From NCBI RefSeq assembly GCF_024346675.1, contig NZ_AP024850.1, positions 434,001 through 498,000 of the forward strand: a DNA stretch of 64,000 bases. Reading direction: 5' to 3'. A model generated the notes under the pieces. That model did not search any database, was not told where the DNA came from, and was given only the letters and a program-made list of their open reading frames with translations. The position numbers and the translations under genes were made by a program. This document shows positions 38,638 through 48,433 of this stretch, one piece after another (within the stretch, counting starts at the first letter, position 1; each line of letters opens with the position of its first letter). The stretch is from Photobacterium sanguinicancri. Lineage in GTDB: Bacteria; Pseudomonadota; Gammaproteobacteria; Enterobacterales; Vibrionaceae.

Positions 38638-39705
38638 TTAACCGTTCACAAGCTGATAGTGCAAACTCTCTAAAATTTGCTGAACGGGGGCGGCTAAGCC
38701 AATTTTTGCAGGTTGACGTAAGTTATACCATTGGCCGTTTTCTCGTATTTCATGTGGTAGCTTGTCTAATGTGAAATGTACCGGTGTAATGTCGAGATGA
38801 TAATGGCTGAATGTATGACGAAAAGCGGTAAGCTGCTCTTTCGCGACCACTCTGGATTGATCCGAGAGGCGCTGTTCAATGATGTCTGTGAGTTGATCGT
38901 TATCGTGCTGAGGGAAACACCATAATCCGCCCCAAATACCGGTTTGTGGGCGCTGTTCCAGCCAAACTTCATCGCCATGCTGCAAAATTACAAACCATGT
39001 TTGTTTTTCAGGCATCGTTTTCTTTGGCTTTTTACCTGGGAACTCGGCTTGGCGCCCTTGCGCTTTAGCTTGGCAAATATCATTGACTGGGCATAATTCA
39101 CACTTAGGTTTGCTTCGGGTACAAATCATAGCCCCCATATCCATCATGGCTTGGTTGTAACGTTCTACGCCGTCAGCGGGCGTATTGGTTTCCGCTATTT
39201 CCCACAGTGCGTTTTCTACGTTTTTTTTCCCCGGCCAGCCTTCGATGGCATAGCAACGCGAAAGGGTACGTTTGACGTTACCATCTAAAATTGGATGATG
39301 CTGCTTGAGTGATAGTGATAGAACCGCACCTGCGGTTGAGCGGCCAATGCCAGACAAGGCTTGTACTTGGTCGATATCTGAAGGGAAGATACCGCCATGT
39401 TCGTTCACTATGCATTGCGCTGCTTTGTGTAGGTTGCGAGCTCGTGCGTAGTAGCCGAGTCCTGTCCACAAGTGAAGTACTTCATCTTGCTCTGCTGCTG
39501 CCAGATCTTGCACGGTTGGAAAGCGTGCCAAGAAGCGTTCGAAATAGGGGATGACAGTTGCAACTTGAGTTTGTTGTAACATGATCTCGCTTAACCATAC
39601 TTTATAAGGCGTTTTTTCTAATTGCCAAGGCAAGGTTTTGCGGCCAAATTTATCGTACCAAGCTAAAATAGCGTGGGAGAAGGCATTACTGACAGGATTG
39701 CTCAC
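38638..39705 (-). CDS. mutY: Adenine DNA glycosylase MutY
   Basis: 355 aa. It removes adenine mispaired with 8-oxoguanine. Landmarks: [18 protein letters not shown] with the catalytic Glu, the helix-hairpin-helix [13 protein letters not shown], catalytic Asp in [12 protein letters not shown], and the Fe-S loop C-X6-C-X2-C-X5-C ([17 protein letters not shown]). The C-terminal Nudix-like domain that recognises 8-oxoG begins near residue 230. It is divergent from trmB. Confidence 0.96.
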   Translation of the reverse strand: MSNPVSNAFSHAILAWYDKFGRKTLPWQLEKTPYKVWLSEIMLQQTQVATVIPYFERFLARFPTVQDLAAAEQDEVLHLWTGLGYYARARNLHKAAQCIVNEHGGIFPSDIDQVQALSGIGRSTAGAVLSLSLKQHHPILDGNVKRTLSRCYAIEGWPGKKNVENALWEIAETNTPADGVERYNQAMMDMGAMICTRSKPKCELCPVNDICQAKAQGRQAEFPGKKPKKTMPEKQTWFVILQHGDEVWLEQRPQTGIWGGLWCFPQHDNDQLTDIIEQRLSDQSRVVAKEQLTAFRHTFSHYHLDITPVHFTLDKLPHEIRENGQWYNLRQPAKIGLAAPVQQILESLHYQLVNG

Positions 39706-39930
39706 AGGACTCTACTTAGGCGCATTGGTAGCACGCTCTTTAATGTGTTTGTTATTGTGTATAGCGACTCTATATTCGAGGTGGATTGCACCATAAAGTA
39801 AGCATTCTCGCAATGAAAGTCAGGGCTGTCGTAATGAACCGTCGGTGGATTGATTAGGGCGGTATCTGCTCGGTTAATGTTTTTTTTTGTAGTTGATGGT
39901 ATAAGCAGGGTGCTGAATTCGACATCAGAC

Positions 39931-39958
39931 TTGCACTTATCCCATAACTTTGGATAAT
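39931..39958 (+). promoter_or_regulatory. Putative trmB promoter
   Basis: TTGCAC and GATAAT separated by 16 bp, 44 bp before the trmB ATG. The rest of the 297-bp mutY-trmB gap shows no gene. Confidence 0.55.
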
Positions 39959-40002
39959 GCCGTCGCTTAGTTTTTATTCTTTTCTAGTTTAGGAAACCCC
40001 CC

Positions 40003-40740
40003 ATGAGTGAAGTTACAAAGAAGTCTGGCGACGTTACGCTGACTGAATTTACTGAAGACGGTAAGCTGGTTCGTAAGATCCGTAGCTTCGTTCGTCGTGA
40101 AGGTCGTTTAACCAAAGGCCAAGAAATGGCAATGGATAAACACTGGCCGACTATGGGTGTGGATTTCGTTAAAGAAAACCTAAACTGGGCTGAAGAATAC
40201 AACCGTGAAGCACCTGTTGTGCTTGAGATTGGTTTTGGTATGGGCGCTTCGCTAGTAGAAATGGCGAAAAACGCACCAGAGAAAAACTTTATCGGTATTG
40301 AAGTACATAGCCCTGGTGTTGGCGCATGTTTAATGGCGGCAGGTGAAGCTGAACTGACTAACCTTCGTGTTATGTGTCACGATGGCGTGGAAGTGTTTGA
40401 TTACATGATCCCAGACGGTAGCTTAGATACCGTTCAACTGTTCTTTCCTGACCCATGGCATAAAGCGCGTCATCACAAACGTCGCATCGTTCAGCCAGAA
40501 TTCGTTGAAATGCTACGTAAGAAGCTTAAAATCGGTGGTGTATTCCACATGGCGACAGACTGGGAAAACTATGCAGAGCACATGGTTGAAGTGATGAATG
40601 CAGCCCCTGGCTACAAAAACACGGCAACAGATGGCGACTATATTCCTCGTCCAGAAGATCGCCCATTAACTAAATTCGAAGCACGTGGTCACCGTTTAGG
40701 TCACGGCGTGTGGGACATGAAATTCGCGCGTACTGAGTAA
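40003..40740 (+). CDS. trmB: tRNA (guanine-N7-)-methyltransferase
   Basis: 245 aa. SAM-dependent enzyme that makes m7G46 in tRNA variable loops. The SAM motif is [16 protein letters not shown]; the catalytic region is [16 protein letters not shown]; the C-terminal [16 protein letters not shown] is the family signature. It is next to mutY but divergent, as in E. coli. Confidence 0.96.
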   Translation: MSEVTKKSGDVTLTEFTEDGKLVRKIRSFVRREGRLTKGQEMAMDKHWPTMGVDFVKENLNWAEEYNREAPVVLEIGFGMGASLVEMAKNAPEKNFIGIEVHSPGVGACLMAAGEAELTNLRVMCHDGVEVFDYMIPDGSLDTVQLFFPDPWHKARHHKRRIVQPEFVEMLRKKLKIGGVFHMATDWENYAEHMVEVMNAAPGYKNTATDGDYIPRPEDRPLTKFEARGHRLGHGVWDMKFARTE

Positions 40741-40829
40741 TTCGTAACGTAAAAATGTACTGAATTTACAGTCACCGTAAATTAAAAAGCCAACCTAGTG
40801 TTGGCTTTTTTGCCCTTGGAGTTGAAGAA

Positions 40830-41750
40830 ATGAAACCAACAGAAGAGTTACTCGCTGGTATTTTGGATGAAGTCAGGCCCTTAATTGGTAAGGGAAAAGT
40901 GGCTGATTATATTCCTGCCTTAGCCGAAGTTTCGCCGAACAAACTTGGCATCGCTGTGTGTTACAACGATGGTGAGATTATTCAAGCGGGCGACAGTAAC
41001 GAATGTTTTTCTATTCAATCGATTTCCAAGGTGCTGAGTCTGACATTGGCGATGACCTTGTACGAGCCAGAAGAAATCTGGCAACGAGTAGGAAAGGAAC
41101 CATCGGGTCATGCATTTAACTCAATGATCCAGCTGGAAATGGAAAACGGTATTCCGCGTAATCCTTTTATTAATGCGGGGGCGTTAGTGGTATCAGATTT
41201 ACTGCATAGCCGCTTGTCTGCTCCACAATATCGAATGCTGGAACAAGTGCGTGAACTGGCTTGTAACCCACACCTTATTTACGATAAAGCGGTAGCGAGT
41301 TCAGAAATGCAACACAGCGATCGTAATGCATCCATTGCCTATTTAATGCGTTCGTTCGGTAACTTTGAAAATGAAGTGATGCCAGTTCTAACTAACTATT
41401 TTAGCTACTGTTCGCTGCGGATGAGCTGCGTTGATTTGGCGCGTACCTTTAGTTACTTAGCAAATAAGGGACTTCCTTTAGGCGCAAAAAAAACCATTAT
41501 CAGCCAAACTCAGAGTAAGCAAATGAATGCATTGCTTGCGACCTGTGGTTTATACGATGGCGCTGGCGAGTTTGCTTACCGTGTCGGTATGCCGGGCAAA
41601 TCTGGTGTTGGTGGCGGTATTGTTGCGATTGTGCCGGGTGAAATGACGATCTGTGTATGGTCGCCAGAACTGGATCCTTCCGGTAATTCATTAGCAGGTA
41701 CGGCAGCACTGGAGTTACTTGCAGAGCGTATTGGCCGTTCAATTTTTTAG
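40830..41750 (+). CDS. glsB: Glutaminase
   Basis: 306 aa (E. coli GlsB is 308). It belongs to the serine-dependent beta-lactamase-like glutaminase family: SxxK in [10 protein letters not shown], substrate region [10 protein letters not shown], and [16 protein letters not shown]. It hydrolyses glutamine to glutamate and ammonia. It lies 89 bp after trmB, with a weak hairpin between them, and 48 bp before a small exported protein gene. Confidence 0.93.
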   Translation: MKPTEELLAGILDEVRPLIGKGKVADYIPALAEVSPNKLGIAVCYNDGEIIQAGDSNECFSIQSISKVLSLTLAMTLYEPEEIWQRVGKEPSGHAFNSMIQLEMENGIPRNPFINAGALVVSDLLHSRLSAPQYRMLEQVRELACNPHLIYDKAVASSEMQHSDRNASIAYLMRSFGNFENEVMPVLTNYFSYCSLRMSCVDLARTFSYLANKGLPLGAKKTIISQTQSKQMNALLATCGLYDGAGEFAYRVGMPGKSGVGGGIVAIVPGEMTICVWSPELDPSGNSLAGTAALELLAERIGRSIF

Positions 41751-41798
41751 GGTGATCTTGGTATAGTCCGTCGCCCTTTGCCGTTTAAAGGGGATGAG

Positions 41799-42239
41799 AT
41801 GACAGGACTGAAGAGAACACTGAGCAGAAAACGAATAACGATCTTTCGTGCATTAGCTCGTATGATATCTGCGGCACTGGTTGTGGTGGGGATGTTAGGT
41901 GCCTCTGTTACACTGGCATGTGAGCCAATATGGCACAATCAGGTGTCGGTTGAACAAGGTGCGCTTTCATTGAATGATGGGCAGCATGCGTTTACTGTTA
42001 ATGCTGAAGGTAAGCTCTATTTTGGTGTGCATCGCGTGGCATTAAGCGCGGAACAGCAGCAGGTTTTATCGGACTATCATCAGTTGATGCTTGCGGATTT
42101 AGCGCAATTATTTCCGATAAGTGATGAGGGTGAAATCAGTGATGAACTGTGCCAAAAAGTAGCGGCGCGTCAACAAAAAGAACAGCAAATTCAATCGACT
42201 ATTCCAGCACTAAAAGCATGGCGTACAGTGACACTATAA
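41799..42239 (+). CDS. Short secreted protein related to YggN (DUF2884) N-terminus
   Basis: 146 aa from ATG 41799 (AGGGGATGAG before it). A basic start is followed by a hydrophobic segment (about 21-40), probably a signal peptide cut near LACEP; an ATG at 41862 would give a more usual signal length. The mature part has TVNAEGKLYFGVHRVALSAEQQQVLSDYHQ, similar to the YggN/DUF2884 core. YggN is about 239 aa, so this copy lacks the C-terminal half. YggN also lies in the trmB neighbourhood of E. coli. Function unknown. Confidence 0.7.
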   Translation: MTGLKRTLSRKRITIFRALARMISAALVVVGMLGASVTLACEPIWHNQVSVEQGALSLNDGQHAFTVNAEGKLYFGVHRVALSAEQQQVLSDYHQLMLADLAQLFPISDEGEISDELCQKVAARQQKEQQIQSTIPALKAWRTVTL

Positions 42240-42287
42240 GTTTTAACCAGCCCTAAGTTATTGCAGAAGTGTCGGATAGATAAAATA

Positions 42288-42321
42288 AAAAACGCGAATG
42301 TGGTGAGCATTCGCGTTTTTT
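42288..42321. terminator. Terminator between the YggN-like gene and hemW
   Basis: AAAAACGCGAATG, TGGTGAG loop, CATTCGCGTTTTT. It is symmetrical for the convergent genes. Confidence 0.87.
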
Positions 42322-42343
42322 GTTTTTAAGCGAAAACGGGATG

Positions 42344-43504
42344 TTATTCGTCGTCTTCAGCGACAAAAGCGGCCAGTAAATCGTTTAAAAATAGTTTTCC
42401 GTGCTCGGTGATCTGCCACTGCTCGCCTTGATCTTGCAGGAAGTTTTGCTCGATCGCCCAATCCATTGTCGGTGCGATAGTACTTAATGGTAAGCCGGTA
42501 CGATCAATAAAATCTTGCTTTGGACAGGCTTCTAGTAAGCGGAAGCGGTTCATGAAGAATTCAAACGGACGATCTTCAATCGTCACTTCTGTTGCTTGAT
42601 CTAGGTACGGTTTCGCGGGGTTCAAATAGCCACGAGGATGTTTTACTTTGACGGTACGAACAATACGTCCATCGGCAAAACTGACTTTACCGTGCGATCC
42701 ACAACCTATGCCAAGGTAGTCACCAAAACGCCAGTAGTTAAGGTTATGACGACACTGATAGCCTGGTTTGCTATAGCCAGAAATCTCGTACTGCACATAA
42801 CCCGCTTCAGCTAATAGCTGGTGGCCTTGCTCGAAAATATCCCACAAATTGTCGTCATCAGGCAGCGTTGGCGGCTTTGAATAGAACAAGGTGTTGGGTT
42901 CTATGGTGAGTTGGTACCAAGACAAATGCGGTGGATTTTGAGCAATAGCTTGCTGGAGATCCGACATCGCATCATCCAGTGACTGATCCGGTAAGCCGTG
43001 CATTAAATCGAGGTTAAAGCTGTTTAAGCCAGCATTGGTGGCCAGTAGTGCCGCTTTTTTTGCTTCGTCACTGCCGTGAATGCGGCCTAAGCGGGTTAAC
43101 TTTTCATCTTGGAAGCTTTGTACCCCGATAGAAATGCGGTTAACACCGACTTGGCGATAGGCGTCAAAACGTCCTGCTTCTACTGTGCCAGGATTGGCTT
43201 CCATGGTGATTTCAATGTCGTCACTAAATGGAATACGCGCTTGGATCCCAGCGATGAGTCGACCAATTTCTGGAGGTGAGATCAAGCTTGGCGTGCCACC
43301 ACCAATAAAGATTGAGTGAAGCGGTCGCGCACGATCATCAAGCTGATAAGCGGCTAAATCGATATCAAGATCGTCGAGCAACGCATCAATGTAGTCGAGC
43401 TCGGGAATATCCGCTTTTAAGGCGTGCGAGTTGAAGTCGCAGTATGGGCATTTCTGAACACACCAAGGGATATGAACGTATAAGCTAAGCGGTGGTACTT
43501 GCAT
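42344..43504 (-). CDS. hemW: Radical SAM heme chaperone HemW
   Basis: 386 aa. The radical SAM cluster motif is CVQKCPYCDF (CX3CX2C plus aromatic). It also has FIGGGTPSLI, EANPGTVE, RISIGVQSF and LDLMHGLPDQS. It resembles HemN but lacks the extra Cys of coproporphyrinogen oxidase, the usual HemW state; HemW delivers heme to respiratory enzymes. Its ATG overlaps the rdgB stop by one base (TAATG). Confidence 0.94.
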   Translation of the reverse strand: MQVPPLSLYVHIPWCVQKCPYCDFNSHALKADIPELDYIDALLDDLDIDLAAYQLDDRARPLHSIFIGGGTPSLISPPEIGRLIAGIQARIPFSDDIEITMEANPGTVEAGRFDAYRQVGVNRISIGVQSFQDEKLTRLGRIHGSDEAKKAALLATNAGLNSFNLDLMHGLPDQSLDDAMSDLQQAIAQNPPHLSWYQLTIEPNTLFYSKPPTLPDDDNLWDIFEQGHQLLAEAGYVQYEISGYSKPGYQCRHNLNYWRFGDYLGIGCGSHGKVSFADGRIVRTVKVKHPRGYLNPAKPYLDQATEVTIEDRPFEFFMNRFRLLEACPKQDFIDRTGLPLSTIAPTMDWAIEQNFLQDQGEQWQITEHGKLFLNDLLAAFVAEDDE

Positions 43505-44097
43505 TAGGCTTCCTTTAGCGCAGCAAAGAGTTTTTGCAGTGCTTTACCACGGTGCGACAGTTGTTTCTTACGTACAGGCTCTAGCTGTGCTGATGCGCAT
43601 TGATCTTCTGGTACCCAGAATACAGGATCGTAGCCGAAGCCATTGTCACCGTGGGTTTCGGTCAGGATGCTGCCTTCCCAGCTACCGTGGCATACCAAAG
43701 GTGTTGGATCGTTTTCATGACGCATCATTACCAGCACACAATGGAAGCGTGCAGTGCGTTGGTCTGCTGGTGCATCTTTCATCGCCTCAAGTAGTTTCTC
43801 GATGTTCTGCTGATCGCTTGCACCTTCGCCAGCGTAACGCGCGGAATAAATACCTGGTGCGCCTTTTAGGAAATCAACCTCTAAACCTGAGTCATCCGCG
43901 ATAGCAGGTAAGCCCGTTTCTTTAGCGGCATGACGCGCTTTGATAATGGCATTTTCAATGAAAGTGGTGCCAGTTTCTGCCACTTCAGAGACGTTGTAAT
44001 CACTTTGTGCAACCACATCAAAACCGAAATCGGCCAGAATATTAGCCATCTCTTTCACTTTGCCTTGGTTGCCTGTTGCTAGTACAAGTTTGCTCAT
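43504..44097 (-). CDS. rdgB: XTP/dITP diphosphatase (non-canonical purine NTPase)
   Basis: 197 aa. It hydrolyses dITP, ITP and XTP to monophosphates, cleaning nucleotide pools. Landmarks: [12 protein letters not shown] at the N-terminus, [14 protein letters not shown], the catalytic [33 protein letters not shown] and LSHRGKAL. It is coupled to hemW as in E. coli. Confidence 0.96.
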   Translation of the reverse strand: MSKLVLATGNQGKVKEMANILADFGFDVVAQSDYNVSEVAETGTTFIENAIIKARHAAKETGLPAIADDSGLEVDFLKGAPGIYSARYAGEGASDQQNIEKLLEAMKDAPADQRTARFHCVLVMMRHENDPTPLVCHGSWEGSILTETHGDNGFGYDPVFWVPEDQCASAQLEPVRKKQLSHRGKALQKLFAALKEA

Positions 44098-44196
44098 TAC
44101 TTTTCCTCTGAAATGCAGTCATTGTATCTGGGGCGCATCATACCCCATTCAATCTACTGGTTCAGTAGATTGCGGATCTGATTCTGTGAGCAGAAA

Positions 44197-44230
44197 AGAA
44201 AAAGGCGTCTAAGAGTAACTTTAGACGCCT
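44197..44230 (-). terminator. Terminator after the DUF4426 gene
   Basis: On the minus strand: AGGCGTCTAA, AGTTACTC loop, TTAGACGCCT, then TTTTCTTTTC. Confidence 0.8.
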
Positions 44231-44254
44231 GATATTACTGATTTAACTTGAGTC

Positions 44255-44683
44255 TTAATCGACAAAGAAAGTTTGTTTAAAGTTGATGGTGCCATTGGTA
44301 CCATTTTGGCTTACATCGATATTAAACTTTAAGCTTTCCTCATTAGCATGGCTAATTTCTGCAATGTAATAAATAGCTTTGCCTTCACGGACTTCGCGAA
44401 AAGATAAGCGCTTTTCATTACCCAGTAAATTCCGTGCCGTACCTGACAGTACCGCCGCCACTGCGGGTTTTCCTTGCTGGCTTTTATCCAGTACGGTGAC
44501 ATTGACTACCGCAGAGTAGCGGCTACGTTGGATACGGTAGGTACTGGCCACTTCTGGCGTTAGGAAGGTCGACGGGAAGCTAGAATAGTGTACTTCTAGC
44601 TCACCAATATTCTTAAGTTGCTCGGCTTGGGCTGGTAAGGCGCTGAATAAAAGCGCAGACAGTAAAAAAAACATATTTTTCAT
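44255..44683 (-). CDS. DUF4426 family periplasmic protein
   Basis: 142 aa. The signal peptide is about 1-20 (cleavage after AQA). The mature part is predicted mostly beta, with IGELEVHYSSFPSTFLTPEVA typical of DUF4426. This family is found between yggU and rdgB in vibrios. Its function is not known. A 186-bp gap with one 7-bp hairpin (44783-44808) separates it from yggU. Confidence 0.8.
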   Translation of the reverse strand: MKNMFFLLSALLFSALPAQAEQLKNIGELEVHYSSFPSTFLTPEVASTYRIQRSRYSAVVNVTVLDKSQQGKPAVAAVLSGTARNLLGNEKRLSFREVREGKAIYYIAEISHANEESLKFNIDVSQNGTNGTINFKQTFFVD

Positions 44684-44869
44684 GACATTATCCTTTTGTT
44701 ACTCACTTAGTTTTATTCGTCGTTAATTAATAAGACCTTGGCGGTGTTATTTAATTACTCCAAGCATAAGTGGGTAATACAGCGACTCCCCTAAGTATAG
44801 AGGAGTCGGGCAAATCCTTATGTGAAGCAGTCACGCGCAACACGATGAAAGGCTGCGGCTACTGTTCGT

Positions 44870-45166
44870 CTATTCGAGCAGTGGTGCTACGCTGTCAGGC
44901 AGAACTTTAGGGCTTTCAATGCGTACTTGCTTATGACGCCCTTGCATACCTTTTTCAATACACACTTGCCCTTTAGCCACTTTAAATTGTTTGGCTAGAT
45001 ATTTGGCAAGGTGGGCGTTGGCTTTACCGTCGACTGGCGGCGCGGTAATGGCGATTTTTAGTTCATCGCCATGTAAACCAACGATTTGATCGCGACTGGC
45101 TTTCGGCTGTATATACAGCCGAATAATAAGATCATCACCAGCACGAGCAACAGCGGGTTGACTCAT
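44870..45166 (-). CDS. yggU: DUF167 family protein YggU
   Basis: 98 aa. Core motifs are [33 protein letters not shown] and [16 protein letters not shown]. The molecular function is unknown. Its start overlaps the yggT stop by four bases, as in other gammaproteobacteria. Confidence 0.92.
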   Translation of the reverse strand: MSQPAVARAGDDLIIRLYIQPKASRDQIVGLHGDELKIAITAPPVDGKANAHLAKYLAKQFKVAKGQVCIEKGMQGRHKQVRIESPKVLPDSVAPLLE

Positions 45167-45720
45167 AGTTGGAACCAGACTGGGCCTATTAAGTCACCCA
45201 TTAGGAAGTTGGCGAACTGCAAGCCGATAAACAGCACAAGAACACTTAAATCCAATCCGCCCATTTGTGGCAAGATACGACGAATAGGGGCCGTTAGTGG
45301 TTCAGTTAGCTGATGCATAACGTATTCAATAGGGCTACGACCTTGGCTAACCCAGCTAAGGATCGCACGGATCAGAAGTACCCAGAACAGTAATCCACCC
45401 GCTGCTTTTAGCATTGCCAGCGCACCGACCCATAAGAAGTCAGGGCTGAACATCATGTTTCCGCCGCTCACAACCATTTGTAGTGACAGGAACTTCACAA
45501 CGCTTAGTACGTACGCCAGTAATAAGGTCGCTAAATCTAGCGAGCCGATTGATGGAATAATACGGCGTAGCGGTGCCACGATAGGTTGGGTTGCTTTAAT
45601 CACAAATTGCGAAAAAGGATTATAGAAATCCGCTCGCGACCACTGTAACCAGACACGCAGTAATACGACCATGATGTAGAGGTCAAATACCGTATTTAAT
45701 AAAAAAGCCATTGCATTCAT
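45163..45720 (-). CDS. yggT: YggT family membrane protein
   Basis: 185 aa with two YGGT repeats. Each has a hydrophobic segment, an [23 protein letters not shown] loop and an [21 protein letters not shown] segment (second copy [17 protein letters not shown]). It is an integral inner-membrane protein of uncertain role, linked in some studies to osmotic stress. It is 9 bp after proC. Confidence 0.93.
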   Translation of the reverse strand: MNAMAFLLNTVFDLYIMVVLLRVWLQWSRADFYNPFSQFVIKATQPIVAPLRRIIPSIGSLDLATLLLAYVLSVVKFLSLQMVVSGGNMMFSPDFLWVGALAMLKAAGGLLFWVLLIRAILSWVSQGRSPIEYVMHQLTEPLTAPIRRILPQMGGLDLSVLVLFIGLQFANFLMGDLIGPVWFQL

Positions 45721-45729
45721 ATAGTAACC

Positions 45730-46548
45730 TTAAAAAAGTTTTTCCATTTCTTCAGCGCGAGAGACCGCAGCACGCATTGCTTTGGCTACTGTATCACTCA
45801 GCTGATGTTCGTTAAATGTGCGAAGCGCTTCCGCCGTTGTACCACCTTTGGATGTCACTTGTTCGCGCAGGGTTGAAAGTTCGAGATCAGGGTTGGCTTG
45901 AACCATTCCTGCTGCCCCCAATGCGGATTGCTGAACCAATAAACGGGCTGTATCAGCATCAAAGCCTTGCTTGATCGCTTCTGCTTGCATGGCTTCCATG
46001 AATAAGAAGAAATACGCAGGTGCACTGCCTGCCGCGGCGATCACAGCATTAATGCCAGACTCTTGTTCGACCCAGCATACTTCACCGACAGCTTGCATTA
46101 AGTGCTCTGCAAAGGTTTTATCTTGCTGACCAACAATTTCAGATGCGTATAAGCCGCTCATTCCTTTCCCGATTAAAGACGGGGTATTGGGCATTACACG
46201 TACGAGCTTTAGTTCGCAAGCTAGCATTTCATTTAATCGCTGTGCTGAAATACCCGCCGCAATTGAAATCACCAGTTTGTTGGTGAAGTTAATACCTTGC
46301 AGTTTTTCACACACACAAGCCATTAACTGAGGCTTAACCGCTAATACAATAACATCGGCATGCTCGGCGGCACGTACGTTATCGTCATCGGTGTGAATGC
46401 CGTATTGGCGAGCAAGCGGTTCACGACGTTCTGCACTCGGTGCTGTGGCTGTGATGAGGTTCGCGTTGTAACCGCTAGTCACTAACCCTGCAATAATTGA
46501 GTGGGCCATGTTGCCTGCACCAATAAAGGTGATTGAGCGTTGTTCCAT
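45730..46548 (-). CDS. proC: Pyrroline-5-carboxylate reductase
   Basis: 272 aa. NAD(P)H-dependent last step of proline synthesis. The Rossmann start is ITFIGAGNMAHSIIAGL; other landmarks are VLAVKPQLM, RVMPNTPSLIGKGMSGLY and the C-terminal signature QVTSKGGTTAEALRTF. It follows yggS by about 100 bp in the yggS-proC-yggT-yggU order of vibrios. Confidence 0.96.
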   Translation of the reverse strand: MEQRSITFIGAGNMAHSIIAGLVTSGYNANLITATAPSAERREPLARQYGIHTDDDNVRAAEHADVIVLAVKPQLMACVCEKLQGINFTNKLVISIAAGISAQRLNEMLACELKLVRVMPNTPSLIGKGMSGLYASEIVGQQDKTFAEHLMQAVGEVCWVEQESGINAVIAAAGSAPAYFFLFMEAMQAEAIKQGFDADTARLLVQQSALGAAGMVQANPDLELSTLREQVTSKGGTTAEALRTFNEHQLSDTVAKAMRAAVSRAEEMEKLF

Positions 46549-46652
46549 TGAATAAGGCTCCTTGCCTGTTAAACCTTACCCTTTTAGTTATGGGGGTAAG
46601 AAATCATATTTTCTAGAGCAAATGCTATTAACACATACTCGATGGCGGCGGA

Positions 46653-47363
46653 CTAGGCTTTATTGCTGTAGTCACGAGCACCAAAAATCGCGGTACCGAT
46701 ACGAACAATGGTACTGCCAGCAGCAATGGCTGCATCCATATCACCACTCATTCCCATTGAAAGGGTATCGAGTTGGGGGTGATCGGATTGGAGTGCCGCC
46801 ATGGCATCAGACAATGATTGAAAAGCGGCAAGTTGACTGTCGTAGTCGTGCGCTTTTTCAGGGATTGACATTAAACCGCGTAATACCACATTGGGCATGG
46901 TGGCAATATCAGCGGCTACGCTAGGTAGCTCATCAAAGGTTAAGCCTGATTTACTGGCTTCACCGCTGGTGTTGACTTGTAATAGCACGTTGAGCGGTTG
47001 GCATTCACTTGGGCGTTGATCGCTAAGCCGACGGGCAATCTTGGCACGATCAATTGAATGCACCCAATCAAAGTGTTCTGCAATAGGGCGAGTTTTATTC
47101 GACTGAATGGGGCCGATAAAATGCCAGTCTAAAGCCTCGGCATAAGGTGTTGCACGAAAGTGTTGCACTTTCTCGACACCTTCCTGCACATAGTTTTCAC
47201 CAAATGCGCGATGGCCCGCCGCTATCGCGTCATCGATAGCAGCAATAGGTTTTGTTTTACTCACCGCCAACAGTTGCACTGAATCGGCGTTTCGGCCGCA
47301 TTTTTCAGCTGCTGCAGCGATCTGAGTGATGACCTGTTCAATATTTTGCTTGATACTACTCAT
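46653..47363 (-). CDS. yggS: PLP homeostasis protein YggS
   Basis: 236 aa. Alanine-racemase-like TIM barrel with the PLP lysine in LLAVSKTKPIAAI; FGENYVQEGVEK, WHFIGPIQSNK and LSMGMSGDMDAAIAAGSTIVRIGTAIFG are conserved. It balances pyridoxal phosphate and amino-acid pools. It is divergent from pilT, with only about 23 bp between the starts, so the two promoters must overlap the other gene's 5' end. Confidence 0.95.
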   Translation of the reverse strand: MSSIKQNIEQVITQIAAAAEKCGRNADSVQLLAVSKTKPIAAIDDAIAAGHRAFGENYVQEGVEKVQHFRATPYAEALDWHFIGPIQSNKTRPIAEHFDWVHSIDRAKIARRLSDQRPSECQPLNVLLQVNTSGEASKSGLTFDELPSVAADIATMPNVVLRGLMSIPEKAHDYDSQLAAFQSLSDAMAALQSDHPQLDTLSMGMSGDMDAAIAAGSTIVRIGTAIFGARDYSNKA

Positions 47364-47386
47364 AATTGATTCTGTGGGGAAAATTA

Positions 47387-48424
47387 ATGGATATCACCGA
47401 ACTACTGGACTTTAGTGTAAAGCATAATGCCTCTGATCTGCATCTTTCTGCAGGGGTTCCACCAATTATTCGTGTTGATGGTGATGTACGTAAACTGAGT
47501 TTACCTGCTTTAGCGCATAGCGAAGTGCATCGCTTAGTTTTTGATATTATGAATGATGCTCAGCGTCGAGAGTATGAAGAAAAGCTCGAAGTGGACTTTT
47601 CGTTCGAATTACCTGATGTGGGTCGCTTTAGGGTGAATGCGTTTCACCAGTCTCGTGGTAGTGCTGCTGTTTTTCGTACCATACCTATGCATGTGCCAAC
47701 GTTGGAATCACTCAGTGTTCCTGACATTTTCTATGATATTGCCCAGCTACCCCGTGGATTAGTGTTAGTGACGGGGGCGACAGGATCGGGTAAATCAACC
47801 ACGATTGCAGCTTTAGTGGATTACATTAACGAAAACTACAACCGTCATATTCTAACGATTGAAGACCCGGTGGAATTTGTTCATCACAGCAAACGTAGTT
47901 TGATTAATCAGCGTGAAGTGCACCGTGATACCCACAGTTTTCAAGCAGCACTACGTTCATCGCTGCGTGAAGATCCCGATGTTATCTTAGTGGGGGAGTT
48001 ACGCGATCAAGAAACAATCAGCTTGGCACTAACAGCGGCAGAAACGGGTCACCTTGTATTAGGAACCTTGCATACCAGTTCGGCGGCTAAAACTATCGAC
48101 AGGATCATCGATGTTTTCCCTGGTAATGATAAATCCATGGTGCGCTCGATGTTATCGGAATCATTGCGGGCGGTAATTTCACAAAGCCTGCTGAAATGTA
48201 CCAGTGGTGGGCGTGTTGCATCACATGAAATTATGATGGCGACCCCAGCCATTCGAAATTTAATTCGTGAAGATAAAGTGGCGCAAATGTATTCGATGAT
48301 TCAAACCGGCTCGGCAGTCGGTATGCAGACCATGGAGCAGAGTATCAAAATGCTAGTGGCGCAAGGAACGGTCGAAGCGGAAGAAGGCCGACGTATCCTC
48401 GACAGTGCCGCAAATCGAATGTAG
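47387..48424 (+). CDS. pilT: Type IV pilus retraction ATPase PilT
   Basis: 345 aa from ATG 47387 (GGGGAAAA before it; the open frame begins 7 codons earlier). The N-terminal PAS-like domain has ASDLHLSAGVPPIIRVDG. Walker A is GATGSGKST, followed by the Asp box, Walker B region DVILVGELRD, His box TGHLVLGTLHT and the PilT-specific AIRNLIREDK. It is a hexameric motor that depolymerises pilin, driving twitching and DNA uptake. pilU follows 9 bp later. Confidence 0.96.
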   Translation: MDITELLDFSVKHNASDLHLSAGVPPIIRVDGDVRKLSLPALAHSEVHRLVFDIMNDAQRREYEEKLEVDFSFELPDVGRFRVNAFHQSRGSAAVFRTIPMHVPTLESLSVPDIFYDIAQLPRGLVLVTGATGSGKSTTIAALVDYINENYNRHILTIEDPVEFVHHSKRSLINQREVHRDTHSFQAALRSSLREDPDVILVGELRDQETISLALTAAETGHLVLGTLHTSSAAKTIDRIIDVFPGNDKSMVRSMLSESLRAVISQSLLKCTSGGRVASHEIMMATPAIRNLIREDKVAQMYSMIQTGSAVGMQTMEQSIKMLVAQGTVEAEEGRRILDSAANRM

Positions 48425-48433
48425 GAGCGGGTG

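Noticed and set aside
44783..44808. Hairpin CGACTCC..GGAGTCG after yggU as a terminator
   Set aside because: Stem is clear but no T run on either strand; left as a note under the neighbouring gene.
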